Source: Brachionus plicatilis
Taxonomy: Eukaryota; Rotifera; Eurotatoria; Ploima; Brachionidae
NCBI GenBank assembly: GCA_010279815.1
Contig: QEOQ01000658.1
Location: forward strand, 1,034,806 to 1,098,805
DNA: 64,000 bases
Reading direction: 5' to 3'
Shown here: in pieces, positions 1 through 11,499 of the stretch
Position numbering within the stretch: the first letter of the stretch is position 1
Layout: every line of letters begins with the position of its first letter
Notes under the pieces: model-generated
What the model was told of the DNA's origin: nothing
Seen by the model: only the letters and a program-made list of their open reading frames with translations
Databases searched by the model: none
Position numbers and translations under genes: made by a program

Positions 1-1135
1 CATCATTTAGAAAAAGGTCAATTATATTTTTTTAATGAATAAATAAATGTCATTTGATTTATAAAGGTTTATGTATATACTCAAAATGACTATGCTCAAT
101 TCAATGATACATAGATTTAATTAAGAAATTATTTTGAAGATGTGTTTTTCAATTAAATTTTTTATTTTATTTATTTGTATGTTGTGATTCAATTTCTTGC
201 GTTATAAAATCATGTTGTGATTCAATTTATTGCGTGGCCTAAGGACTTAAAAAATATTAAAGAATCAATTTTATTAAAAGAAGTTGTTTTTAAAACACTC
301 AATTATAAAATAGATTAAAAAGTAATTTCTATTTTATTAGTCAAAATTAATTTCATCAATAGCATTCGAATTTTTTCATTTTAGATGATTAAGTTAGACA
401 TTTATGCATATTTTTCATTTTTTAATTAGATCAATGGCTTAAAAATTCAATAATTGATATCAAAATTAAATGAATTCTAAATTTTATACGTAAGATTGAT
501 CAAAAATGGATGCTGGACAAAAATTAGATTTAAAAGGAACCTATTTAAATTAACATTTGGTCAAATATAATTCGTCAAATTGAAAAAAGTGTGTATTTTA
601 AATCAAAATAAGATTTAAGAGAATATCCAAATAAATGTATTGAAGATTACATCTTTTAAGTTATTTTTAATTTTTTAAAATGGAATTGATGTGATTTAAA
701 ATAGTAAATAAATGAAAATAATAAAATAGAGAACTGTTTTAGAAGTATAATTTTTTGCTCTAGATGATAAATATTAAATTAAAGTTAGTCGTATAAAAAA
801 AGTTTTTCGTAGCATTTATTAAGGCTAGAATTAAAAAATTTAATTTCAAAGTCTGAATTATTAAAATTATCAACAGGATATTGTAATATTTATACATTTA
901 TTTTTTTAATTCAGCATTAAAAATTGAATACTAGGAAAATTCAAAAATTAAATCTAAAGCATTTCAATTAGAAAGTTATTTGAATAATTTGACTGAATTA
1001 AATTCAAAATTTTAAATATGTCAAATTTTCAAACATAATTTGTAAGAATAAATTTAAGTTTTCTAATATTTGAAATTGAAACTTTTATGATGTCATAAGC
1101 TAAAAATTGGATATAATTTAATTTTAAATTCATAA
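1..1135. other. AT-rich intergenic DNA, no gene seen
   Basis: Very AT-rich sequence with many stops in all frames. I see no codon-like stretch, RNA gene or clear transposon end. Two short near-repeats of a 15-base phrase (GTTGTGATTCAATTT) lie at about 181-232. Confidence 0.6.
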
Positions 1136-1200
1136 GGCTGCGACAAAGGCGATAAGGGGTTGGACAGTCAATAGCAGATGTCGATCTCCTTTTTTTTTTT
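1136..1200 (+). other. Short tRNA-like segment ending in a T run
   Basis: A locally GC-richer stretch in AT-rich DNA. It has a D-arm/A-box-like core (GGCGATAAGGGGTTGGAC) and a B-box-like end (TGTCGATCTCC), followed at once by a run of T that could stop RNA polymerase III. A-to-B spacing is shorter than in a normal tRNA and I could not draw a full cloverleaf. A decayed tRNA or SINE head fits better than a working tRNA gene. Confidence 0.25.
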
Positions 1201-1370
1201 CCTTTTTTTTAAATCTTTGTTTTAAAATTCAGAAGTATATATAATAAAAAAAGCCCCAACAAGTCGAAATATTTACAATAAATCATTAAGCTAAGTTTTA
1301 GAAAAAGTTGTATAAAAAAAATTATAAAAAGTTTTTGTTTTGTTTTTATTTTGATCAATTGCATATTAGG

Positions 1371-1565
1371 TTATTGATTATCGATGGCTAGAAGGGCCAT
1401 GCGTTCAATTCTACTCTCTACCCCACTTAAAGCCTCTAATACTTCCCGTTTCTTTTTTATTTTCTCTTCATTTTTTCTCCTTTGTTCCAATTCTAATATT
1501 CTTTTGCGGCCTTTTAGTACCATCTCGTTTAAATTTTGGCCAGTTGTCTGTGTTATTTCCGTCAT
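1371..1565 (-). CDS. Small coiled-coil protein, hypothetical
   Basis: A 64-residue ORF starting at the ATG at 1565 (MTEITQTTGQNLNEM...) and ending LLAIDNQ. The middle is rich in Lys, Glu and Arg with heptad-like spacing (around RKRILELEQRRKNEEKIKK), so a short alpha-helical coiled coil is likely. There is no signal peptide or membrane segment. I do not recognise a family. It stands alone in AT-rich DNA and its base composition is richer than its flanks, which favours real or formerly real coding sequence. It could also be one exon of a larger gene or a relic. Confidence 0.4.
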   Translation of the reverse strand: MTEITQTTGQNLNEMVLKGRKRILELEQRRKNEEKIKKKREVLEALSGVESRIERMALLAIDNQ

Positions 1566-1599
1566 TTCACAAAACAAACTTTTTTGTCAATTTTAGCTA

Positions 1600-2115
1600 G
1601 TTTAATTTAATAATTTAAGACATTAATTAACATTCATAAACCTCAGAACTTTAATTGTTTTCTAGACTCTAAAAAAAAAAAACTGATCGCAACAATGTAT
1701 ATTTTAATTTTTAAGTGTCTTTAAATGTAAAAGTGGATATTTTTTTTAATTAAAAATATCTGATATATTATTTGACTAGTCTATTTTCCTGAAATCCGTA
1801 TGAAACAATTAATAATGTTTTTTTTTAATTGACCATTTCATTGTTTGAAACATTGAGCCAATAATTCAAAATTTTTAAATTACAGATCGAGAATGGTCTA
1901 AATCAAAAATCTTTTAATTTTTAGCTATAAAGCAAATTGTATTATGTAATTGCAACTGACCAAGAAGTTTAGTATCTGCGACAAAAATAATTTAAAAATA
2001 GCAAGTTATCATTTCAATAATAACAAATAGACTTAATTTGCTTAGTGACAATTATTTTTAAATCAAGAAAAAAGTTTAAATTTTCTTATTAGTTCTTAGT
2101 GTCGAAATTTAGCCA
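1600..2115. repeat. Diverged edge of the satellite array
   Basis: AT-rich. From about 1935 the sequence resembles the sub-repeats of the array that follows (phrases like ACTGACCAAGAAGTTTAGTAT and GCTTAGTGACAA recur in altered form). This looks like an older, diverged border of the tandem array. No gene is seen. Confidence 0.5.
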
Positions 2116-5100
2116 AACTTGTTGAACCCCAGGACGACATTGATCTAAATGAACACTAAAATCAACATAAGCATTTTAAAATTTATTAAATTAATTTCAA
2201 GATAATGAATAATCGAATAGATTTCAAGTTAACTATTAATCTTACTGAATTAAGCAGCAAGAACTGGCCAAGAAGTGGAGTATGTAAGAAGAAAGATAAT
2301 TTATCATTTTTATTATAACCAATAGGTTTTTTTTTGCTTAGTGATAAATTTTTTAAATGAAAAAAAAATTTAATTTAATTTTAGAGAAAATTGATCTTTT
2401 TTTTGTCCATTACGTTATTTTATAATTCAAAATAATGGCAGGATCACTATTAATTAAATTGTATGATGTAATCAAAACTGACCAACAAATGTATTATATT
2501 AGAAGAAATGTTATTTTTTCTTAAATTAAATTTATCATTTCAATTTTAACCTATTGACCATATTTTCCTTGAGACATTTTTATAAATCAAGAAAACTTTT
2601 AAAAGAAAAAGAATTTCTATATGAATGCTTTTTGTCGTTTTTAAGCAAAGAATCAAACTTGTTACACCCAAGGATGACATTAATATAAATTAGCATAAGG
2701 ATAAACATTAGTATTTTTTGTTATGTTTTATCAAGATTGTTTTTTCAAGAATTATAACCACTAATTTTACCTGGAAATAACTATTTATTTATTAAAAAAA
2801 ATTAAATCTGAAAAAATTTATATTTCACAAGTAATTCATTTTGATTCAAAAATTAAACTTGTTGAAGCCCGCGATCACATTGAACTAATAGAACACTAAA
2901 ATCTAAATAAGCTTATTTTAGTTTTGTTTTATTTTTAAATCAAAATTTTTTCAAAAAGTTTAAATAATTTAAAAAACAAATAAATATTTATTGTGTGAAA
3001 AAAAATTTTTTTTTTAAATTTTTAAATTAATTAATTTTTATCGATTTCAAGCCAAAAATCTAACTTGTTGAACTACGGGACGACATTCATCTAAATTAAC
3101 ACTAGAATCACCATAAATATTTTTCATCTATTTTTTAATCAAAATTATTTTTTCAAAAATTTTAAGTAATCCGACTATTTATTATGTGAAAAAAAAAAAT
3201 TAAAAAGTTTTGTAGATTAATTCTTTTTATCGATTTTAAGCCAATAATCAAGCTTGTTGAACCCAAGGATTACATTGATCTAAATGAACACTAAAATCAA
3301 CATAAGCATTTTAAAATTTATTAAATTAATTTCAAGATAATGAATAATCGAATAGATTTCAAGTTAACTATTAATCTTACTGAATTAAGCAGCAAGAACT
3401 GGCCAAGAAGTGGAGTATGTAAGAAGAAAGATAATTTATCATTTTTATTATAACCAATAGGTTTTTTTTTTGCTTAGTGATAAATTTTTTAAATGAAAAA
3501 AAAATTTAATTTAATTTTAGAGAAAATTGATCTTTTTTTGTCCATTACGTTATTTTATAATTCAAAATAATGGCAGGATTACTATTAATTAAATTGTATG
3601 ATGTAATCAAAACTGACCAACAAATGTATTATATTAGAAGAAATGTTATTTTTTCTTAAATTAAATTTATCATTTCAATTTTAACCTATTGACCATATTT
3701 TCCTTGAGACATTTTTATAAATCAAGAAAACTTTTAAAAGAAAAAGAATTTCTATATGAATGCTTTTTGTCGTTTTTAAGCAAAGAATCAAACTTGTTAC
3801 ACCCAAGGATGACATTAATATAAATTAGCATAAGGATAAACATTAGTATTTTTTGTTATGTTTTATCAAGATTGTTTTTTCAAGAATTATAACCACTAAT
3901 TTTACCTGGAAATAACTATTTATTTATTAAAAAAAATTAAATCTGAAAAAATTTATATTTCACAAGTAATTCATTTTGATTCAAAAATTAAACTTGTTGA
4001 AGCCCGCGATCACATTGAACTAATAGAACACTAAAATCTAAATAAGCTTATTTTAGTTTTGTTTTATTTTTAAATCAAAATTTTTTCAAAAAGTTTAAAT
4101 AATTTAAAAAACAAATAAATATTTATTGTGTGAAAAAAAATTTTTTTTTTAAATTTTTAAATTAATTAATTTTTATCGATTTCAAGCCAAAAATCTAACT
4201 TGTTGAACTACGGGACGACATTCATCTAAATTAACACTAGAATCACCATAAATATTTTTCATCTATTTTTTAATCAAAATTATTTTTTCAAAAATTTTAA
4301 GTAATCCGACTATTTATTATGTGAAAAAAAAAAATTAAAAAGTTTTGTAGATTAATTCTTTTTATCGATTTTAAGCCAATAATCAAGCTTGTTGAACCCA
4401 AGGATTACATTGATCTAAATGAACACTAAAATCAACATAAGCATTTTAAAATTTATTAAATTAATTTCAAGATAATGAATAATCGAATAGATTTCAAGTT
4501 AACTATTAATCTTACTGAATTAAGCAGCAAGAACTGGCCAAGAAGTGGAGTATGTAAGAAGAAAGATAATTTATCATTTTTATTATAACCAATAGGTTTT
4601 TTTTTTGCTTAGTGATAAATTTTTTAAATGAAAAAAAAATTTAATTTAATTTTAGAGAAAATTGATCTTTTTTTGTCCATTACGTTATTTTATAATTCAA
4701 AATAATGGCAGGATTACTATTAATTAAATTGTATGATGTAATCAAAACTGACCAACAAATGTATTATATTAGAAGAAATGTTATTTTTTCTTAAATTAAA
4801 TTTATCATTTCAATTTTAACCTATTGACCATATTTTCCTTGAGACATTTTTATAAATCAAGAAAACTTTTAAAAGAAAAAGAATTTCTATATGAATGCTT
4901 TTTGTCGTTTTTAAGCAAAGAATCAAACTTGTTACACCCAAGGATGACATTAATATAAATTAGCATAAGGATAAACATTAGTATTTTTTGTTATGTTTTA
5001 TCAAGATTGTTTTTTCAAGAATTATAACCACTAATTTTACCTGGAAATAACTATTTATTTATTAAAAAAAATTAAATCTGAAAAAATTTATATTTCACAA

Positions 5101-6712
5101 GTAATTCATTTTGATTCAAAAATTAAACTTGTTGAAGCCCGCGATCACATTGAACTAATAGAACACTAAAATCTAAATAAGCTTATTTTAGTTTTGTTTT
5201 ATTTTTAAATCAAAATTTTTTCAAAAAGTTTAAATAATTTAAAAAACAAATAAATATTTATTGTGTGAAAAAAAATTTTTTTTTTAAATTTTTAAATTAA
5301 TTAATTTTTATCGATTTCAAGCCAAAAATCTAACTTGTTGAACTACGGGACGACATTCATCTAAATTAACACTAGAATCACCATAAATATTTTTCATCTA
5401 TTTTTTAATCAAAATTATTTTTTCAAAAATTTTAAGTAATCCGACTATTTATTATGTGAAAAAAAAAAATTAAAAAGTTTTGTAGATTAATTCTTTTTAT
5501 CGATTTTAAGCCAATAATCAAGCTTGTTGAACCCAAGGATTACATTGATCTAAATGAACACTAAAATCAACATAAGCATTTTAAAATTTATTAAATTAAT
5601 TTCAAGATAATGAATAATCGAATAGATTTCAAGTTAACTATTAATCTTACTGAATTAAGCAGCAAGAACTGGCCAAGAAGTGGAGTATGTAAGAAGAAAG
5701 ATAATTTATCATTTTTATTATAACCAATAGGTTTTTTTTTTGCTTAGTGATAAATTTTTTAAATGAAAAAAAAATTTAATTTAATTTTAGAGAAAATTGA
5801 TCTTTTTTTGTCCATTACGTTATTTTATAATTCAAAATAATGGCAGGATTACTATTAATTAAATTGTATGATGTAATCAAAACTGACCAACAAATGTATT
5901 ATATTAGAAGAAATGTTATTTTTTCTTAAATTAAATTTATCATTTCAATTTTAACCTATTGACCATATTTTCCTTGAGACATTTTTATAAATCAAGAAAA
6001 CTTTTAAAAGAAAAAGAATTTCTATATGAATGCTTTTTGTCGTTTTTAAGCAAAGAATCAAACTTGTTACACCCAAGGATGACATTAATATAAATTAGCA
6101 TAAGGATAAACATTAGTATTTTTTGTTATGTTTTATCAAGATTGTTTTTTCAAGAATTATAACCACTAATTTTACCTGGAAATAACTATTTATTTATTAA
6201 AAAAAATTAAATCTGAAAAAATTTATATTTCACAAGTAATTCATTTTGATTCAAAAATTAAACTTGTTGAAGCCCGCGATCACATTGAACTAATAGAACA
6301 CTAAAATCTAAATAAGCTTATTTTAGTTTTGTTTTATTTTTAAATCAAAATTTTTTCAAAAAGTTTAAATAATTTAAAAAACAAATAAATATTTATTGTG
6401 TGAAAAAAAATTTTTTTTTTAAATTTTTAAATTAATTAATTTTTATCGATTTCAAGCCAAAAATCTAACTTGTTGAACTACGGGACGACATTCATCTAAA
6501 TTAACACTAGAATCACCATAAATATTTTTCATCTATTTTTTAATCAAAATTATTTTTTCAAAAATTTTAAGTAATCCGACTATTTATTATGTGAAAAAAA
6601 AAAATTAAAAAGTTTTGTAGATTAATTCTTTTTATCGATTTTAAGCCAATAATCAAGCTTGTTGAACCCAAGGATTACATTGATCTAAATGAACACTAAA
6701 ATCAACATAAGC
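2116..6712. repeat. Tandem array of 1135-bp units (satellite, higher-order)
   Basis: The phrase around AGCTTGTTGAACCCAAGGAT recurs at 3251, 4386, 5521 and 6656, exactly 1135 bp apart, and in slightly altered form at 2116. This gives four nearly identical 1135-bp units plus a short fifth one. The first unit carries a few base differences; the later three look almost identical. Inside each unit a shorter motif (AACTTGTTGAA..C then ..GA..ACATT..TCTAAAT..AACACTA) recurs at uneven steps of roughly 190-215 bp and one longer step. The large unit is therefore itself made of diverged sub-repeats, as in higher-order satellites. No long ORF is conserved in it. Confidence 0.93.
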
Positions 6713-6784
6713 ATTTTTTTGTTTTGTATTATTTTAAATCAAAATTATTTTTTCAAAAATTTTAAGTAATTTAACTATTTATTA

Positions 6785-6955
6785 GACGAATGTTTAAAGC
6801 TCTTTCATCATAAAAAATAGGGGTACCGGTTTCGACTGGGCAATAATATAGGCTTAGATGACCAACTCGATACCGATGCTCAAAAAGGTACAGGAAAAGG
6901 AGATGAGCGCCTCCCCGTTATCCACTAGGTTAAAAAAGGAACATATTATTTTAAT
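6785..6955 (-). mobile_element. SINE-like insertion in the satellite
   Basis: 171 bp of unrelated, GC-richer sequence interrupts the last sub-repeat. It is flanked by 13-bp direct repeats differing at one base (TAACTATTTATTA at 6772-6784, TAACAATTTATTA at 6956-6968). The uninterrupted satellite units carry this site once, so the repeats are target-site duplications. On the minus strand the insert holds an A-box-like TAGTGGATAACGGGG and, about 70 bases later, a B-box-like AGTCGAAACC. This suggests a tRNA-derived SINE. A poly-A tail is not seen, and a short DNA transposon remains possible. Confidence 0.5.
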
Positions 6956-7019
6956 TAACAATTTATTATGTGAAAAAAAAAATTTAAAAAATTTTTAAAT
7001 TAATTCTTTTTTATCCATT

Positions 7020-7504
7020 AAAATCAGTGACACTGATCCACATGACGAAGTTTTTTTCCAAATAAACAACATTGTAATAATAATTCTAACATAAAATGTC
7101 AAGTTTGTTATCCATTTAAGCTGACCAACCACAACAACCACAACAACAACAACATCAGAAACAGAAACTACAACCAAAAATCGGACAAACAAAATTCGAC
7201 CATTAGCAAACATTTTCAACTCTAGCGAATACACTAATCTCTCATTTTCAACTTTTGCCTTTCTAATCGCTAACACTCACACACACACAACAAAACCAAT
7301 TTTCAATAATCTCTCACAACATGGCCTCTCTCTCTCTTTCTCTCTCCCAAATCAAATCAAATTCAACCAACTGACCCAACGAACTTTTTCTCTTCTTTCT
7401 CTTTTTCCTCCTCTCTCTCTGCCCTCTGCATCAAACCGTCTCGTTCTATCAAACAAACATGCCAAGCCTCTTTCACTCTTCTTAACCCTCTTTGTCTCCT
7501 TTAG
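7020..7504 (+). other. 5' flank / leader of the Prickle gene with simple repeats
   Basis: ACA-rich (7125-7155), CA-rich (7277-7289) and CT-rich (7328-7348 and beyond) tracts lead into the coding exon. The last bases, CTTTGTCTCCTTTAG at 7490-7504, form a good 3' splice acceptor (pyrimidine tract plus AG). The coding exon may thus begin at 7505, after either an upstream 5' exon or a trans-splice leader. Two further short uORFs (ATG at 7321 and 7459) would count only if this region stays in the mRNA. Confidence 0.5.
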
Positions 7505-7509
7505 ATCGA

Positions 7510-7539
7510 ATGCCAAACCCGATCGTTGCATCCAAATGA
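7510..7539 (+). promoter_or_regulatory. Upstream ORF overlapping the Prickle start
   Basis: An ATG at 7510 opens nine codons and ends at TGA 7537-7539. That stop overlaps the proposed Prickle start codon (ATG at 7536) as ATGA. It lies downstream of the likely acceptor at 7504, so it should be in the mature mRNA. Such an overlap usually lowers or conditions main-ORF translation by leaky scanning or termination-reinitiation. Confidence 0.55.
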
Positions 7540-9578
7540 ACAACAACGAAATTATGTTCAGCCTAGAACAGCAGCAGCAGCAGCAACAACATCAACAACA
7601 GCAGCGAGCGAACGACTCGGTGTCGGTGTCGAGCTCGCACCTGGTCAGCCCGAACCCACGTCAACTGACGTCGGACGACGACGACTCGGGCTGTCCCGTC
7701 GAGGAGTACTCGTGGGTGCCGCCGGGCCTCAAAGCCGACCAGGTGCATCAATACTTTTCGAGCATACCCGACGAAAAAATACCCTACGTTAACTCGTTCG
7801 GCGAAAAGTACCGCATCAAACAGCTGCTGTACCAGCTGCCGCCGCACGACAACGAGGCCCGCTACTGCAACCCGCTCTCGCACCAAGAGGCCGATCAGCT
7901 AAAGCTGTTCAGCCAGCAGCGAAAACGCGAGTCGCTGGGCCGAGCGGTCGCGCGCCAAATCCCGCTCACGCACTCGACCCGCCTCGACTGCAAGCGCTGC
8001 GAGAAGCCGGTGGAGAACGGCACGCTGGGCATATTCGCGGCGCGCGCCGGTCCCCACGCCTGCTGGCACCCGGGCTGCTTTGCGTGCGCCTGCTGTCACG
8101 AGCTCCTCGTCGACCTAATCTACTTTTACAACGCGGCCGACGACAACGTCTACTGCGGCCGGCACCACGCCGAGCTCTTTAAGCCGCGGTGTCCTGCCTG
8201 CGACGAAATAATCTTCTCGGACGAGTGCACCGAGGCCGAGGGACGCTCGTGGCACATCGCCCACTTTGCCTGCTTCGACTGCAACGAGCTGCTCGGCGGC
8301 CAGCGCTACTTCATGAAAGCGGGCAAGCCCTACTGTTGCGCCTGCTTCGAAAAAGTGCACGTCGAGTTCTGTGCGACGTGCGGCACCGCCATCGGCGTCG
8401 ACCACGGCCAAATCAGCTACCAGGACCAGCATTGGCACGCCACCGACCACTGCTTCAAGTGCCACACGTGCGCTAAGTCCCTGCGCGGCGGTCTCATGTT
8501 CATACCGCGCCACGGCGTCATCTACTGCTCAAACGGGTGTTTGCGCGCCAAAAGCGCCGGTCAGCAGCCGCGCGCCCACACCGAGCTCGTGCGGCCGCCT
8601 CTGGACGCCAACGCAGGCCTCCTCAACGAGTCAAGGTCGCGTCGGCCCTTCGGCATCTACGAGCACGCCAACAGCAGCTTCGACGACTTGGACTCGGTCG
8701 AATGCATCAGCCTGAGCCAACACAACTTGGTCAAATCGCGCTACACCCACGACAATTTGACGCGCAGTGCCGCCAAACAGCCCGTGTCCATTTTGAAGCG
8801 CAGCGACGAGCCCATGTACCCGATAAGCCGGCCGGGCGCCAGCTTGCCCCGCTGCCACCGACAACCGGTCAGCCGCACCATCGACTCGATAAACGTGACG
8901 TTGAATGCGGGCCGCAAGCGGGTACAGTTCGCCACCACGCCGCAGATGCACGGCGCCTCGTCCGAGGGCGATCTGAGCGGCGCTGGCGCTCGGGTGCAGC
9001 CGCAGAGGGTGGCGCGCGTGCACACGGCTGCGGTGCCGCATCGGCGACACGGCTCCCACCGACGCTCGTCCAGCACTAGCAATTTTGGTCAGTGTCGGGG
9101 GCACGGCGCCGCCCGATCCTCGTTTAGGCAAAATTCTAACCGGAGCTTGGTCGTGGACCCCATGCAGTCGGAGTATTGTGACGGCGAGACGTGCGACTGC
9201 GACGATAATCAGTGCAGTACGTGCAGCTCCAACACCACCACGTCCACCGATTCCGAGTCCGATTTGGACGACGACGACTTCGGCTGCGACACTCTCGATC
9301 ACTATTACAGGTTTTACAACGCTAACTTTAACAAACAGGGCTGTGATCAGCGGACTGCTGCCGCTGCCGCCGCTAAAATGGCGCCACCGGCGTCCTTGAC
9401 CCGGAGGTACAACTCGGGCGTCAAAATTAGCTATGTGGACACGCTGCCGCTGGCCAGGACCAACCCCGTGCCTGTCAAGCCCAAGGACGGCAAGGAGAAC
9501 AAGGAAAAAAAGTCGCTGCTCAAACTCGGCAAAAAGTCAAGGTCAAAATTCAAAAAGGACAATTGTGTCCTCCAGTAA
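7536..9578 (+). CDS. pk: Prickle-type PET and triple-LIM planar polarity protein
   Basis: A single open exon of 680 codons. A poly-Gln tract (about 12-24) is followed by a PET domain (about 52-147, with EYSWVPPGL and the [11 protein letters not shown] motif). Three LIM domains follow with their Cys/His ligands in place (about 153-214, 220-274, 280-336). The long tail is low-complexity and acidic, then Lys-rich, ending in CVLQ, a CaaX-like prenylation signal as in Prickle proteins. Prickle acts at the cell cortex with Van Gogh/Vangl in the core planar cell polarity pathway. The PET-LIM order and CaaX end separate it from Testin, which lacks the prenyl tail. The exon is strikingly GC-rich, mostly at third positions, unlike every other gene here. 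Shadow ORFs in other frames reflect this bias. The start at 7536 is the first ATG in frame in this exon; alternative 5' exons cannot be excluded. Confidence 0.93.
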   Translation: MNNNEIMFSLEQQQQQQQHQQQQRANDSVSVSSSHLVSPNPRQLTSDDDDSGCPVEEYSWVPPGLKADQVHQYFSSIPDEKIPYVNSFGEKYRIKQLLYQLPPHDNEARYCNPLSHQEADQLKLFSQQRKRESLGRAVARQIPLTHSTRLDCKRCEKPVENGTLGIFAARAGPHACWHPGCFACACCHELLVDLIYFYNAADDNVYCGRHHAELFKPRCPACDEIIFSDECTEAEGRSWHIAHFACFDCNELLGGQRYFMKAGKPYCCACFEKVHVEFCATCGTAIGVDHGQISYQDQHWHATDHCFKCHTCAKSLRGGLMFIPRHGVIYCSNGCLRAKSAGQQPRAHTELVRPPLDANAGLLNESRSRRPFGIYEHANSSFDDLDSVECISLSQHNLVKSRYTHDNLTRSAAKQPVSILKRSDEPMYPISRPGASLPRCHRQPVSRTIDSINVTLNAGRKRVQFATTPQMHGASSEGDLSGAGARVQPQRVARVHTAAVPHRRHGSHRRSSSTSNFGQCRGHGAARSSFRQNSNRSLVVDPMQSEYCDGETCDCDDNQCSTCSSNTTTSTDSESDLDDDDFGCDTLDHYYRFYNANFNKQGCDQRTAAAAAAKMAPPASLTRRYNSGVKISYVDTLPLARTNPVPVKPKDGKENKEKKSLLKLGKKSRSKFKKDNCVLQ

Positions 9579-10390
9579 ACACCTCAATACAAACACACAC
9601 ACACATACAAATAAACAAAGAGAAATTTGACAAAATAATTTATGTTTTTTTAGACCTGTTGATTTTTTTAAATATTAACATTATAAAGTTCGTATCGATT
9701 AATTAATTGTTCAATTTTAAAAAGCCCGTTGTTTGTTAAAATTAGATGATTTTTCTTCTTTTATTTTTTTTTTCTTCTTTTTTTTTTTTTTTCTATGTAA
9801 ATTTTTTATCAAATTTTTGTATCAGGGTTTTACTTTCTGCACTCACACTCACACACACATGCAGTGTATTTTATTTGTTTTGTACAAAAATGCTCACTTT
9901 GGATTTTTGTATTTTTTTTCTTATTTTTTATCACTTTTTTTTTTGTTTCTTTTTGGCTGATTGAGAGAGAGAGAGAGAGTGGTCGTGTTAGATTGGGACC
10001 GATGTTTTTATTTTTGTTGGAAAATATTTATTTCTCACTGGAATGGAAGAAGTTGAAGATTTTAGAAGAGTGCTTGTGTCTGTCTTATTTTGGTCATTGT
10101 CAATTGAATTTTTGTATTTTAGACTTGAAGAGTTTTTATGTGTCCTTTGCTCTAGATATCAAATGTGCTAGGTTATTTTTGTTAAATAAATTGTATAAAC
10201 TAACTTTTTTTGTCATTTCGTGTGTCATGAAAAAAAAAAAACATTTTTTTTTTCTCTCAAAATTTTATTCGAATTATTGAATCGTGTGTTTTTTTTTTAC
10301 TTTTTTTATTTTTTTTTAAACTTTTTTTTTAATTTGGCTAACAAAAAAATAGAAACAGATGAACAATAAAATTATTTAGCAACTTTCCAA
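9579..10390 (+). other. Probable 3' UTR of the Prickle gene
   Basis: After the stop the sequence returns to AT richness, with a CA repeat (about 9592-9606), long T runs, a GA repeat (about 9963-9979) and two AATAAA polyadenylation signals (10185-10190 and 10365-10370). The ORFs here are T-run artefacts. Confidence 0.55.
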
Positions 10391-11490
10391 TTATTAAACC
10401 AATTTTTTTGTGTGTGTTTGCTACTTTAGACTTTAAATCACCATTAAAACTCGTTTAAATTTTTTAGTAATGGTTGTTTTGGCTTATTTGAACTGATTCA
10501 AGTTAAATTTATGTATTTTTTTTATAATAAAAAAGGTTAAAATTGTCTGGTATTAATTTAATAAAATTAATTTTTAGCACAATTAACTAAGACATATCAT
10601 ATAAGAATAAACAATAATACTTTATCTCGGTACTTTTTGCTCACGATTTTGTAACTTATTTTTTTATAATTAAAATATCTAGTTTTATTTGTCAAACTAA
10701 AGTCTTTAATTGGATCTATTACATACAATCAAAGTAAAAATATTTTTGTCGAAAAATTACTTTTTTTCATACAGTCAAAGTTCTTTTATCCGTAACGCTC
10801 GGGATCAAAAAAAAATAACTACATATTAAATTTTACGAATAAACTTTAATCCGTAATTTTGAGTTTTTGAAAATTTTTATGGTTAAAAGAGTAAAATAAT
10901 AAGAATTTTAAAATTTACAATTTTTTTATAGTGCCCCAAATGATAAACCGTATTTAGTCAGAAAGCTTTAAAAATTAAAAAAAAACTTCATTAAATTTTT
11001 CATCAAAATTTTTATTGGATTAAGTCTTATGAATGAGGAATCGGTTTTTTTTTTAATATAATTTCAGATTTTATCACTTCAGTTAATTGATTAAAAAGAA
11101 ATAACAAAAAATTTTATTTTTTCAGTAAATTTATTGAATTTTCTTAGCAAAAGTATATTAATCTGCATTAAAATTTATTTAGTTAAATAATACAAAACAA
11201 TATTAATAATTTCAAAAAAATATTTAAATGTTCAGTTAATATATTATTATTAAATCAATAAATCCAATTCAGTAAATTAATTAAAAGGAAATAGCAAAAA
11301 TATTTATTTATTTATTTAATAAATAATTTGGGACAAAATCCCCTGGCTGTTTGGAATGAATATTAATTCTACCTTTCAGCCACATTAGCGTTAATTTTGA
11401 GATTTGTAAAAGTTATTTTTGATTTTTTAAAAAATTGAAAAAATATTTATTTATTCAGTAAATTTATTGAATTTCAGTTAACTGACAGTA
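10391..11490. other. AT-rich intergenic DNA with a possible pogo-type end
   Basis: No coding stretch. At 10773-10800 the phrase ACAGTCAAAGTTCTTTTATCC resembles the terminal repeat of pogo/Tigger elements, but I see no matching right end, so it is at best a solo remnant. Confidence 0.4.
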
Positions 11491-11499
11491 AAATTACTG

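Noticed and set aside
2116..6712. Tandem repeats considered as CRISPR-like
   Set aside because: Units are 1135 bp with no short uniform repeat and spacer pattern, and the genome is eukaryotic.
6822..6860. Start of the SINE-like insert resembles a bacterial tmRNA 5' end (GGTTTCGAC)
   Set aside because: The match is only about nine bases. There is no tRNA-Ala-like 3' end or tag ORF, and the insert has eukaryotic retroposon-type duplications.
7563..9302. Long ORFs on the minus strand and other plus frames across the Prickle exon
   Set aside because: They are shadows caused by GC-rich third positions; PET and LIM domains are unambiguous in the main frame.
9733..10280. Phe-rich ORFs after the Prickle gene
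   Set aside because: They are translations of T runs in the 3' UTR.
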